40,905 nt of DNA from Clostridiaceae bacterium (lineage in GTDB: Bacteria; Bacillota; Clostridia; DSM-8532). A program made the position numbers and the translations under genes. The stretch is taken from assembly GCA_012728015.1 (NCBI GenBank), contig JAAYFY010000059.1, positions 1 to 40,905 on the forward strand, written 5' to 3'. Of this stretch, positions 31,475 to 39,029 are shown one piece after another; positions within the stretch are counted from its first letter, which is position 1, and each line of letters starts with the position of its first letter. The notes below the pieces were generated by a model. That model ran no database searches and had not been told where the DNA came from. It saw only the letters and a list, made by a program, of their open reading frames with translations.

Positions 31475-32311
31475 ATGAAAGTTTCAATCAGCCAAATAAC
31501 AACGTATCCAAAGGATATGGAAACAGATGCCATGACTTTCAGCCGTGCTGGACTGAAGAATGTGGAACTGACCTTTGATAAGGTCTATGCCTATTTGAAG
31601 CAGCATACCCTGGATGAAATGCGGGAACTCTTTGACAAATCAGGGCTTAGGGCTGTTTCTGCAATAGGGCTTGCGCCCGAAACCGCAGGGCTGCTTCTGG
31701 CTTCCGGGGAAACGTGGAGTAAATATCAAAACAAGCTTGAAGAGCAAATACAGATAAGCTCAAAAATGGGCTGCGGCCTGATAGGTGTCGGTGCGGATCC
31801 AAAGGGTTATGTTTATGACAACTGGGAACGCCAGGCCGTGGATAATCTCAGGAGGGCAGGGGATATAGCCGCAAAATACAACATGAAATTAGGCCTTGAG
31901 TTTATGTATCTGCCTGAGCCTGTAGGGCCCTTTGTCCTGGATCATCTCAGGGAAACCGTGGAGCTTGTATTAAGGGCTGACCATCCGAATATAGGTTATT
32001 TTCTGGACCTGTTCCATATGCATAATGGCGGCGACGGGCTTGAAATCCTGGAAGATATTGACATGAGAAAACTCCTGAACGTCCATTTCTGTGATGCTGC
32101 AAACAAACCCGCTGGTACATTGTTTGACGGTGACAGATTGCTTCCGGGCAAGGGCTGTTTGCCGCTGGATGACATTGTGGTACTGTTGAAAAGGCGGGGA
32201 TACAACGGATACCTGTGTCTTGAATTATTGAATGAAGAACTGTGGAATATGGAAGCGCAACCGGCTGCCGACTTGTGCCGTGCGGCCATGGTCAGGTATG
32301 AAAACATATAA
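31475..32311 (+). CDS. Sugar phosphate isomerase/epimerase, second copy (TIM barrel)
   Basis: A 278-residue xylose-isomerase-like barrel, clearly divergent from the one at 24658. Metal ligands are Glu 142 (GLEFMYLPE), Asp 178 / His 181 (LDLFHMH), His 204 (VHFCD) and Glu 250 (LELLNEELW). The RLLPGKGCLPLDDIV segment before the last strand is typical of inosose-isomerase-like and hydroxypyruvate-isomerase-like enzymes. AGGGAG precedes ATG 31475. It sits between the transporter ATPase and the Gfo/Idh/MocA dehydrogenase. Pairing of such an isomerase with that dehydrogenase recurs in inositol and 3-keto-sugar pathways. The precise reaction is not predictable. Confidence 0.85.
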   Translation: MKVSISQITTYPKDMETDAMTFSRAGLKNVELTFDKVYAYLKQHTLDEMRELFDKSGLRAVSAIGLAPETAGLLLASGETWSKYQNKLEEQIQISSKMGCGLIGVGADPKGYVYDNWERQAVDNLRRAGDIAAKYNMKLGLEFMYLPEPVGPFVLDHLRETVELVLRADHPNIGYFLDLFHMHNGGDGLEILEDIDMRKLLNVHFCDAANKPAGTLFDGDRLLPGKGCLPLDDIVVLLKRRGYNGYLCLELLNEELWNMEAQPAADLCRAAMVRYENI

Positions 32312-32342
32312 CACAAAAATACATGGTGAAAAGGTGATCGGC

Positions 32343-33500
32343 ATGAAAAAGCAAAGAGTTAAAACAGGCATTATTGGAACCGGTTTTATTGGCGCGGCTC
32401 ATATTGAGGCTCTGCGCAGAATTGGAATCTGCGACGTAATAGCTGTGGCAGACATCAACCTGGACCTGGCGAAAAAGATCGCCCGGCGATGGGACATACC
32501 CCTGACCTATGAAAGATATGAGGATTTGATCAAGAATCCGGATATTGATGTTGTACACATCGCTACGCCTAATAACCTGCATTATCCTGTTGCCGAACTG
32601 GCAATCCGCAGTGGAAAGCATGTTGTGTGTGAAAAACCCCTGGTTCTCAATACCAAGGAAGCCAAGGCTCTCCTTGAAATAGCCGGGAACAGCAATTGTG
32701 TGACAGCAGTATCATTCAACTTAAGGTATTATCCGCTGGTGCAGCAAGCCAGGAAGATGGTGCAAGGCAACAGTCTTGGGAGGATATTCTCGTATCACGG
32801 GAGATATCTGCAGGATTGGCTGCTATTTGATACAGATTATTCCTGGCGCGTTGACAGCAGTATCAGCGGACCAACCAGGGCTATATCGGATATTGGCTCC
32901 CATTGGCTGGATATGGCTGAGTATATCCTGGGACAGAGGGTTGCGGCAGTTTGCGCGGATATCAGGACATTCCATCCTGTTCGTAAAAAGCCAAAGGCAA
33001 GCGGCAAGACATTCCAAAAAGCAAGTGAAGATCAGGAATATGAAAATGTGGAAATAGATACTGAAGATTATGCAGCGCTGCTTATCCGGTTTGAAAACGA
33101 TGTACCCGGAACCCTGACTATCAGCCAGGCATCTGCCGGACGCAAGAATTACCTGGAATTCGAAGTCGATGGTGAAAAGAAGGCATTGAGCTGGAACTCT
33201 GAAAATCCCAATGAAATGTGGATAGGAAAACGGGACAGCTTCAACCAGCTGCTGATAAAAGATCCTTCCCTGGTTGATGAAGGGGCAGCGCAATTCATAT
33301 CATTCCCCGGAGGTCATACCGAGGGCTTTCCTGATACGCAAAAACAACTTTTTAAGCAAGTATACGAATACATACAGGAGGAAAACCACATTAAGGGCAT
33401 AGCAGCGCCTTTCCCGACTTTTAAAGACGGCTGCCATATTGTTGCGCTCAGTGAAGCGATTCTGCAAAGCGCCCGCAGCCATGCCTGGGTAGAACTGTAA
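32343..33500 (+). CDS. Gfo/Idh/MocA family NAD(P)-dependent oxidoreductase
   Basis: A 385-residue dehydrogenase. The N-terminal Rossmann fold starts with GIIGTGFIG (residues 9-17), and the conserved CEKPLVLN has Glu 97 / Lys 98 / Pro 99. The catalytic-domain motif SDIGSHWLDMAEYILG carries the DxxxH pair expected for acid/base catalysis. The family oxidises ring hydroxyls of sugars or inositols, typically at C3 or C1, with NAD(P). The frame is open from 32232 inside the previous gene. ATG 32343 with AAAGGTGAT upstream gives the normal N terminus. With the two TIM-barrel enzymes it forms an oxidation/isomerisation set for the imported substrate. Confidence 0.92.
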   Translation: MKKQRVKTGIIGTGFIGAAHIEALRRIGICDVIAVADINLDLAKKIARRWDIPLTYERYEDLIKNPDIDVVHIATPNNLHYPVAELAIRSGKHVVCEKPLVLNTKEAKALLEIAGNSNCVTAVSFNLRYYPLVQQARKMVQGNSLGRIFSYHGRYLQDWLLFDTDYSWRVDSSISGPTRAISDIGSHWLDMAEYILGQRVAAVCADIRTFHPVRKKPKASGKTFQKASEDQEYENVEIDTEDYAALLIRFENDVPGTLTISQASAGRKNYLEFEVDGEKKALSWNSENPNEMWIGKRDSFNQLLIKDPSLVDEGAAQFISFPGGHTEGFPDTQKQLFKQVYEYIQEENHIKGIAAPFPTFKDGCHIVALSEAILQSARSHAWVEL

Positions 33501-33528
33501 CGGGATGCTGGCCCGGTGTATTTAACAT

Positions 33529-33954
33529 ATGATGTACTTAATGATAGGCTTGGTGATAGTATGCAGTTGTGCGTACAGTGCCATCCAGAAATCTGTTCCC
33601 CAAAGGATTGATCCGTTTGTAGCTTTGTCTGTAACATATTTTACAGCGGCATTGTTATGCACAATACTTGCGGCAGTATTTACGGGGAAAGAAGAAATAT
33701 CGCATTCCATCAGGGAGATAAGCTGGTATAATGTTGCTCTTGGCATTGTGCTTGTTGGTATAGAAGTTGGAAATATGCTTGCCTACCGGAATGGAGGACA
33801 GGTTTCCAGCTTATTCCTGGTAAACACAGTAGGCATTATGCTTCTTCTTGTTCCTATATCTATTGTTTTATTTAAAGAAACAATCACCGGGAGGGGGATT
33901 ATCGGCCGTTTGATCTGCCTGGTCGGGTTATTGCTGGTAATGTGGGACAGATGA
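33529..33954 (+). CDS. Half-size EamA/DMT-type membrane protein
   Basis: A 141-residue protein with about five hydrophobic segments, one EamA (drug/metabolite transporter) repeat instead of the usual two. Features are LVIVCSCAYSAIQKSVPQRIDPF, ALGIVLVGIEVGNMLAYRNGG and SIVLFKETITGRGIIG, the last two resembling the pre-helix and glycine-rich parts of EamA repeats. Half-size members are thought to work as dimers, in the manner of SMR proteins. It lies 28 bases after the dehydrogenase gene, with tandem ATG codons (33529, 33532) and no clear ribosome binding site, so expression level and start are uncertain. Export of a pathway by-product or substrate is possible but not shown. Confidence 0.6.
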   Translation: MMYLMIGLVIVCSCAYSAIQKSVPQRIDPFVALSVTYFTAALLCTILAAVFTGKEEISHSIREISWYNVALGIVLVGIEVGNMLAYRNGGQVSSLFLVNTVGIMLLLVPISIVLFKETITGRGIIGRLICLVGLLLVMWDR

Positions 33955-34006
33955 CGAGAATGGCACGTATGTTAAGCTGAGGCATTAAACTTGCAAAATA
34001 ACAATA

Positions 34007-34035
34007 TTTACTGGATGAATTATATTATATATGCT
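34007..34035 (+). promoter_or_regulatory. Promoter of the ROK regulator gene
   Basis: TTTACT (34007-34012), 17 bases, TATGCT (34030-34035). The -10 lies within the inverted repeat described next. Confidence 0.5.
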
Positions 34036-34052
34036 AAATTATATTTTAGCAT
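34031..34052. promoter_or_regulatory. Operator-like inverted repeat upstream of the ROK gene
   Basis: ATGCTAAA (34031-34038) and TTTAGCAT (34045-34052) are exact reverse complements with a 6-base spacer. They overlap the -10 element, which suggests autorepression by the ROK protein or another dimeric repressor. Confidence 0.55.
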
Positions 34053-34090
34053 TCAACGGTTAACTAAATATCAATGAAGGTGTTTATAAT

Positions 34091-35365
34091 ATGGAAAGGT
34101 TGGAGGCATATTCAAACATAGCCGCAGTATCAACAGTTGCCAAGATCTGCAATATTATTGTCCGGTCGGACGAAGGCATTACCAGGGCCGAGCTGGCAAG
34201 ATTCACCGGGTTCAGCAAATCAACCATCACCCAGCATGTGGATACATTGCTGTCTTCGGGGTTTATTACCCAGATATCGCTTCCGGATAAATCCAATGGC
34301 GGCCGAACCTCCCAGTACCTGAAACTCAACAAGGATTGCGGTGTGGTAGTGGCTATAGATTTGGGGATTACCAGCCTTCATGTTGGCATATGCAACATAA
34401 TGGGCGAGCCTTTGGCTGTGAAATGCATTGAAAACATCAATGTAAATGAAGGCCCGGAAGCGATACTTCAAAAAGCTGTGAGTATGGCAAATGATCTGCT
34501 TGAAGAGCTTAATGTTCCGAAGCGCAGGCTTTTGGGAGTAGGAATGGGAGTTCCTGCGCCGCTGGAATTTTCAACCGGACGCCCTGTTTCTCCCCCGGTC
34601 ATGCTTTCCTGGGACGGCTATTCGGTTAAGGAATACCTGGAAAAAGCCTTTGGCGTACGCGCCTATGTGGATAATGATGTTAACATCATGGCCATTGCGG
34701 AGCTTTGGAGGGGAGATGCCCGCGATGACCTGAACTTCCTGTTCATTAAGCTTGGTACTGGTATCGGTTGTGGGATTATCAGCAATGGAAACATATACAG
34801 GGGTTCAAACGGATGTGCCGGCGATATCGGGCACATGAAAGTTGATGGTTTCACACATACCTGTTACTGCGGGAATATAGGCTGCCTGGAGAAACTGGCA
34901 GGGGCTGCCGCAATACAGGAACGGGCATACGAGCTGGCAAGAAATAAGGAATCTCCTTATCTTGAGAAACTTTTAAGCCAGGGCGAGGAAATAACCTGCA
35001 AATCTGTGAATGCCGCTGTTACGAGCGGTGATATATCCTGCATAGAACTCATTCGCACTGTAGGCGGGTACATAGGTGATGTTGTATCAAATCTCGTAAC
35101 ATTCTTTAATCCTTCGAAAATAGTATTTGGCGGCGGTATTTCAAACTTCGGAGATGTAATCATTAATCCGATAAGGAAGAAAATATACGGCAGCTGCGGC
35201 TCACTCGCGACAAAGGATTTACAGATTCAGCGCTCACGATTGGGGGAGAATTGCGGTGTAATTGGCGCAGCTATTCTTGTCAGGGAAGAATTGTTCCATC
35301 CAAAGGAGTTTACCAAAGTCCTCAGTTCGGTTCTTGAGGGGGATACGGCAGCCAACGGCAAGTGA
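34091..35365 (+). CDS. ROK family transcriptional repressor
   Basis: A 424-residue regulator of the NagC/XylR/Mlc type. Residues about 10-75 are a winged helix-turn-helix (GITRAELARFTGFSKSTITQ). Residues about 85-400 are the ROK sugar-kinase-like domain: DLGITSLHVGI, VDNDVNIMAIAELWRG, GTGIGCGIISNG, and the zinc site formed by His 248 (GDIGHM) and the CxCGxxGCxE motif with Cys 258, 260 and 265. Such proteins release DNA on binding a sugar or sugar derivative. Its place at the end of the transport/isomerase island and the operator candidates at 24513-24582 and 34031-34052 make it the probable local regulator. Whether it also has kinase activity is unknown; the HTH argues for a regulator. Confidence 0.92.
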   Translation: MERLEAYSNIAAVSTVAKICNIIVRSDEGITRAELARFTGFSKSTITQHVDTLLSSGFITQISLPDKSNGGRTSQYLKLNKDCGVVVAIDLGITSLHVGICNIMGEPLAVKCIENINVNEGPEAILQKAVSMANDLLEELNVPKRRLLGVGMGVPAPLEFSTGRPVSPPVMLSWDGYSVKEYLEKAFGVRAYVDNDVNIMAIAELWRGDARDDLNFLFIKLGTGIGCGIISNGNIYRGSNGCAGDIGHMKVDGFTHTCYCGNIGCLEKLAGAAAIQERAYELARNKESPYLEKLLSQGEEITCKSVNAAVTSGDISCIELIRTVGGYIGDVVSNLVTFFNPSKIVFGGGISNFGDVIINPIRKKIYGSCGSLATKDLQIQRSRLGENCGVIGAAILVREELFHPKEFTKVLSSVLEGDTAANGK

Positions 35366-35395
35366 GATTTATACAGACCTGGAAAACAACTTCTG

Positions 35396-35435
35396 AAAAA
35401 GCCATGGCAATCATTATGATCTGCCATGGTATTTT
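35396..35435 (+). terminator. Terminator of the ROK gene, copy 2 of the repeated hairpin
   Basis: GCCATGGCA (35401-35409) pairs with TGCCATGG plus a G-U pair (35422-35430), followed by ATTTTGTT. The left arm and loop share AAAAAGCCATGGCA and TTATGATCTGCCATGG with the hairpin at 24396-24437. The ISL3 element starts 4 bases later. Confidence 0.75.
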
Positions 35436-35496
35436 GTTGGCTCTACGTCAAATGTTGGGGTTGAACCAAGTAAAGTGAAGTAGCATATGCATAGTT

Positions 35497-35529
35497 GGCA
35501 GATGATCATCTTTGGTCGTCTGCCTTTTT
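35497..35529 (+). terminator. Plus-strand terminator-like hairpin inside the insertion sequence
   Basis: GGCAGATGATCA (35497-35508) pairs with TGGTCGTCTGCC (35513-35524, two G-U pairs), followed by five T. It would stop transcription that enters from the ROK side. Confidence 0.6.
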
Positions 35530-35668
35530 ATGTATGGATTAAGGTCCTACCATATAGTATCCTTCTCTAAATCTCTCAAATGCACATGGCTCAAGTAGCC
35601 TAAACCTAGCTTACGGTTTTTTCTGTACAACTATTGGCACGGTTAAGTTCAAGTAATAATGTGCGGGT

Positions 35669-36843
35669 TTATGCCATAACATGCAGTATCCTGTTTCTGA
35701 ACCTTTCAAAGTTTCTTATCCCATAAGCATTCCGTTTGATCACTTTAATCTTGTTGTTGACTCCCTCTGTATAACCGTTGGTGTAAGGAACATCGAAGGA
35801 GTTTAGTATCTCTCTTTGCCAGTTTGTAAAGGCCCTGAAACAGTCATGGAATTCAGGGAGATTGTAACCGTAGAATAACATGTACCATCTGGCCAGTTGC
35901 TTTTTAGCCTCAAACTGTTTTTAGAGTCCATCACTTTGTAGAATTCGTTCTTTAATACATAAGCCTGCCTTAAGCGTTCAGAAATCTTTAGCATGGCTTC
36001 CACTTCTTCAGCTTCTATGGCAGTCAGCTTATCAGGGCGTTTTAGCAATAGTTTCCGGCTCCTTTTGAAATATTTCCTGCGTTGCTCATAAAACTTCTTC
36101 TGTTCTGCTTTTCTAACGTTTTCAAATGCCCAGGCTACCTGCCTGACAACATGATATTTATCAGCAATAATCTGTGCCCTTGGGAATACTGTTTTGATCA
36201 GGCTGCGATAAGGACCGCTCATATCAATAACTACATACTTTACACTATGCCGGTCTTTAAACTTTGAAAAGTATCTGTACAAGTCTTCGCCCTTCCTGTT
36301 TGGAAGAATATCCAGAACCTTTTTGTTCTCCGGATCTGTAAGTATACATTGAAATTTCTCTTCCCCCGCGTTGCCTCTGAATTCGTCCATCGATATTACA
36401 TGGGGCAAGGACTTGTTGGAATATTTTATGTGATCAAATATCCTTATCGCTGTAGTTGGCGAAACATTTGCCATATTCGATAGATTCTTAATAGAAGTAA
36501 TCTCCCTGAAGGAGTTAATAATAAAGGCAATCAGACGGCTTGTAATACGCTGGTATCTGGGGAGAAAAAGTGTTTCCTCGTAAAACCTTTTATTGCATAA
36601 AGGACATACATAGCGTCTTTCCCTCAGATGTATTATAGTGTAGTTACCGAATGAAGATATATCCTTAATTCGTTGAATCCTGTAATCATGTATCTTGTCT
36701 GTATCATTGCCACAGCGGGGGCACTTATGGACTTTTCGCTTCATTATCATATGGATGTGCAGAGAATTATCCTTCCTCTCTACAAAAGTTACTGTTGCAT
36801 CTTTAAATCCTATCAGTTCCTGCGTATAATCTTTATAGAGCAT
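35669..36843 (-). pseudogene. ISL3-family transposase, interrupted by a frameshift
   Basis: The gene starts at ATG 36843 (AAAGGAG 8 bases upstream; MLYKDYTQELIGF...). An N-terminal zinc-ribbon-like region has CPRCGND and CPLCNKRF, then a helix-turn-helix-like segment (IKNLSNMANVSPTTAI). The DDE-type core has SMDEFRGNAG and VVIDMSGPYR, with the C-terminal Glu motif YTEGVNNKIKVIKR. The first frame is read to about 35912, where one base appears lost from a T run (seen as 35912-35914 on the plus strand). The other frame then continues AKKQLARWYMLFYG to the stop at 35669. With the base restored the protein would be 391 residues, normal for the family. A sequencing error is the alternative. Confidence 0.9.
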
Positions 36844-36921
36844 GGTTGAATCTCCTTTCGAATGGTTGGTTTGGCAACTCCATTTTACTTGAGATTTCAA
36901 CTCCATGCTCTCTTTATTTGC

Positions 36922-36968
36922 AAAAAATGTTGGAGCACCGAAGTTGTTTTCTTCAGCACCCCAACATT
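36922..36968 (-). terminator. Minus-strand terminator-like hairpin at the right end of the insertion sequence
   Basis: 36951-36968 and 36926-36943 are imperfect complements (14 of 18 pairs) around a 7-base loop, with a T run on the minus strand. It lies between the right inverted repeat and the transposase and would stop incoming transcription. Confidence 0.5.
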
Positions 36969-37007
36969 TATTATAGAACCTTTTTGTTGTAATAAGGCTT
37001 CCGGTCA

Positions 37008-37036
37008 TTTACTGCCGCAATAATTGAATGTATAAT
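37008..37036 (+). promoter_or_regulatory. Promoter of the KDPG aldolase / KDG kinase operon
   Basis: TTTACT (37008-37013), 17 bases, TATAAT (37031-37036). It lies 27 bases from the insertion sequence end, so the promoter survived the insertion but any upstream control site may not have. Confidence 0.7.
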
Positions 37037-37041
37037 AATGG

Positions 37042-37059
37042 TGATATATTAATATATCA
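37042..37059. promoter_or_regulatory. 18-bp perfect palindrome at the transcription start
   Basis: TGATATATTAATATATCA is its own reverse complement. It begins 5 bases after the -10 element and ends just before the ribosome binding site. That is the expected position of a repressor operator, for example for a GntR- or LacI-type sugar-acid regulator, which is not encoded here. Confidence 0.65.
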
Positions 37060-37073
37060 ACGAGGTGAAGGTC

Positions 37074-37721
37074 ATGAAAAAGGAACAGATCATTACCCGC
37101 ATCAAGGATATCGGACTGGTGGTTGTAGTGCGAGCGGAGAGCGAAGAAAAGGCCCTGAAAATAACAGAGGCATGCATGAAGGGCGGGGTTGCGGCCATAG
37201 AGATTACATTTACCGTACCGGGAGCCCACAGGGTGATCGAGGCATTGGCTAAAAGATTCAGTGAGGATGATATCATTCTTGGCGCGGGAACCGTGCTTGA
37301 TCCGGAAACGGCCCGCATAGCCATCCTGTCGGGTGCGCAGTATGTGGTAAGCCCGAGCCTTAACCCGGAAACCGTCAGGCTGTGCAACCGATACCGCGTT
37401 GCCTGCATGCCGGGAGCCATGACCTTACGGGAAGTTATTGAATGCATGGAGGCCGGTGCCGATATCGTAAAGGTCTTCCCCGGAGAACTTTTTGGCCCGC
37501 GCATCATTAAAGCCATCAGGGGACCCCTGCCCCAGGCAGAACTCATGCCCACCGGCGGTGTGACGGTGGAGAATGCCGCCGAGTGGATCAAGGCGGGCGC
37601 GGTGGCTTTGGGTGTCGGAAGCAGCCTTACCGCAGGCGCCAGGACCGGGGATTATGACAAGGTAACCGAAACCGCCAGGCTCTTCATCGAGAGAATAAGG
37701 GAGGCCAGGGGACAGGCTTGA
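37074..37721 (+). CDS. eda: 2-dehydro-3-deoxy-6-phosphogluconate (KDPG) aldolase
   Basis: A 215-residue class I aldolase of the KDPG/KHG family that cleaves KDPG to pyruvate and glyceraldehyde 3-phosphate. The Schiff-base lysine is Lys 133 (DIVKVFPGELFGP), and the catalytic Glu is Glu 43 (AIEITFTVPGA). The GAGTVLDPETA and PTGGVTVENAAEWIKAGAVALGVGS segments form the phosphate site. The frame begins at GTG 37065; ATG 37074 with GAGGTGA upstream is preferred. It forms an operon with the PfkB kinase at 37857, together the lower part of uronate/2-keto-3-deoxygluconate catabolism. Confidence 0.93.
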   Translation: MKKEQIITRIKDIGLVVVVRAESEEKALKITEACMKGGVAAIEITFTVPGAHRVIEALAKRFSEDDIILGAGTVLDPETARIAILSGAQYVVSPSLNPETVRLCNRYRVACMPGAMTLREVIECMEAGADIVKVFPGELFGPRIIKAIRGPLPQAELMPTGGVTVENAAEWIKAGAVALGVGSSLTAGARTGDYDKVTETARLFIERIREARGQA

Positions 37722-37856
37722 AAGCGGCCTGCTTTTGCCTTTTTACATATATTATCCAGCTGCGCCGGAAGGCAGCCGGTATGGCTTCGGCCTTACAGGG
37801 CAGGCAGCAGAACAACCTGTGAGGCTGAGAAGGTATCAGGAAAAGGAGAATCCGCC

Positions 37857-38957
37857 ATGAGTGTTTTAAATGTAAAGAAGAAGGAAGAGTGCTTTTATGA
37901 CTGTATATCCCTCGGTGAAATCATGCTAAGGTTTGATCCCGGCGAAGGAAGGATCAAGAACGCCCGGAGCTTCAGGGTCTGGGAAGGCGGCGGGGAATAC
38001 AATGTTACCCGAGGTCTGAAAAAATGCTTCGGAATGGATGTAGCAGTCGTTACCGCCTTTGCGGATAACGAGGTCGGAAGGCTGATCGAAGACTTCATCA
38101 TGCAGGGTGGTGTGGACACGCGTTTTATCAAGTGGGTGCCCTACGATGGCATCGGGCGCAGTGCGAGAAACGGACTGAACTTCACTGAAAGAGGGTATGG
38201 AATCCGCGGCGCCCTGGGAGTTTCAGACCGGGCCAATACTGCCGCATCACAGCTTAAGAAAGGCGATATAGACTGGGAAACCATTTTCGGTAAGTATGGC
38301 TCACGCTGGTTCCATACCGGCGGTATCTTTGCCGCGCTTTCTGAAACCACTCCCGAAGTGGTACTGGAAGCCGTTCAAACGGCTAAGAAATATGGAACCA
38401 TTGTATCCTATGACCTGAACTACAGGCCGTCCCTATGGAATGGTATTGGCGGTATTGAAAAAGCCCGTGAGGTAAACAGGGAGATAGCAAAGTACATAGA
38501 TGTGATGATCGGAAATGAAGAAGACTTCACCACCTGTCTCGGGTTTGAGGTGGAAGGCAATCCGGAGGATCTAAAAGAGCTGAACCTGGACGGGTACAGG
38601 AAGATGATTGGCGAAGCTGTGAAAACCTATCCTAATTTCAAAGTTGTGGCCACCACTCTAAGAACTGTTATAACTGCTACAGTGAACGACTGGAGCGCCA
38701 TGTGTTGCGTGGGCGGAGAGATCTTCAAGGCCAGGGACTACAAAGACCTTGAAATCCTGGACCGGGTAGGAGGAGGTGACAGCTTCGCCTCCGGGCTGAT
38801 ATATGGCCTCATGACCACGGGAGATCCCCAGAAGGCTGTTGAGTACGGAGCAGCCCATGGCGCGCTGGCCATGACAACGCCGGGGGATACATCCATGGCA
38901 AGCCTAAAGGAAGTGGAGAAGATCATGGCCGGAGGCGGTGCCCGGGTGGTCCGCTAA
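37857..38957 (+). CDS. kdgK: PfkB-family sugar kinase, probable 2-keto-3-deoxygluconate kinase
   Basis: A 366-residue ribokinase/PfkB-family kinase. The N-terminal substrate motif is SFRVWEGGGEYNVTRGL, the conserved middle YDLNYRPSLW, and the catalytic block DRVGGGDSFASG with Asp 308 as base. The pairing with KDPG aldolase in one operon indicates phosphorylation of 2-keto-3-deoxygluconate. It is longer than typical KdgK by about 30 residues, through a 15-residue N-terminal extension and an insertion near 230-260. AAGGAG lies 8 bases before ATG 37857. The 135-base gap after the aldolase has no terminator, so co-transcription is likely. Confidence 0.87.
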   Translation: MSVLNVKKKEECFYDCISLGEIMLRFDPGEGRIKNARSFRVWEGGGEYNVTRGLKKCFGMDVAVVTAFADNEVGRLIEDFIMQGGVDTRFIKWVPYDGIGRSARNGLNFTERGYGIRGALGVSDRANTAASQLKKGDIDWETIFGKYGSRWFHTGGIFAALSETTPEVVLEAVQTAKKYGTIVSYDLNYRPSLWNGIGGIEKAREVNREIAKYIDVMIGNEEDFTTCLGFEVEGNPEDLKELNLDGYRKMIGEAVKTYPNFKVVATTLRTVITATVNDWSAMCCVGGEIFKARDYKDLEILDRVGGGDSFASGLIYGLMTTGDPQKAVEYGAAHGALAMTTPGDTSMASLKEVEKIMAGGGARVVR

Positions 38958-39029
38958 AGATAACGATAACGGGAAAACTATATACCCCTGGGATCCCAAT
39001 AATCAGCAAATAAAACAGGGTTCCAAGCT

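Larger units (their letters stand above)
35439..36980 (-). mobile_element. ISL3-family insertion sequence (1542 bp, inactive)
   Basis: The ends are imperfect inverted repeats of 23 bases (35439-35461 and 36958-36980), matching at 18 positions; both begin GG(C/T)TCTA and share AAATGTTGGGGT. They are flanked by ATTTTGTT (35431-35438) and TTTTTGTT (36981-36988), 7 of 8 identical, consistent with the 8-bp target duplication of the ISL3 family. The single transposase gene on the minus strand is frameshifted. The element lies in the T tract of the ROK terminator, 27 bases upstream of the -35 of the KDPG aldolase operon. Terminator-like hairpins protect both sides of the transposase gene. Confidence 0.9.

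Noticed and set aside
35912-35914. Programmed ribosomal frameshift in the transposase
   Set aside because: The local sequence is not a classical slippery heptamer, and ISL3 transposases are normally single-frame, so a simple one-base loss is more likely.
36844-37008. N-terminal extension of the transposase frame up to 37008
   Set aside because: It reads through the right inverted repeat into host DNA. The ATG at 36843 with AAAGGAG upstream is the real start.
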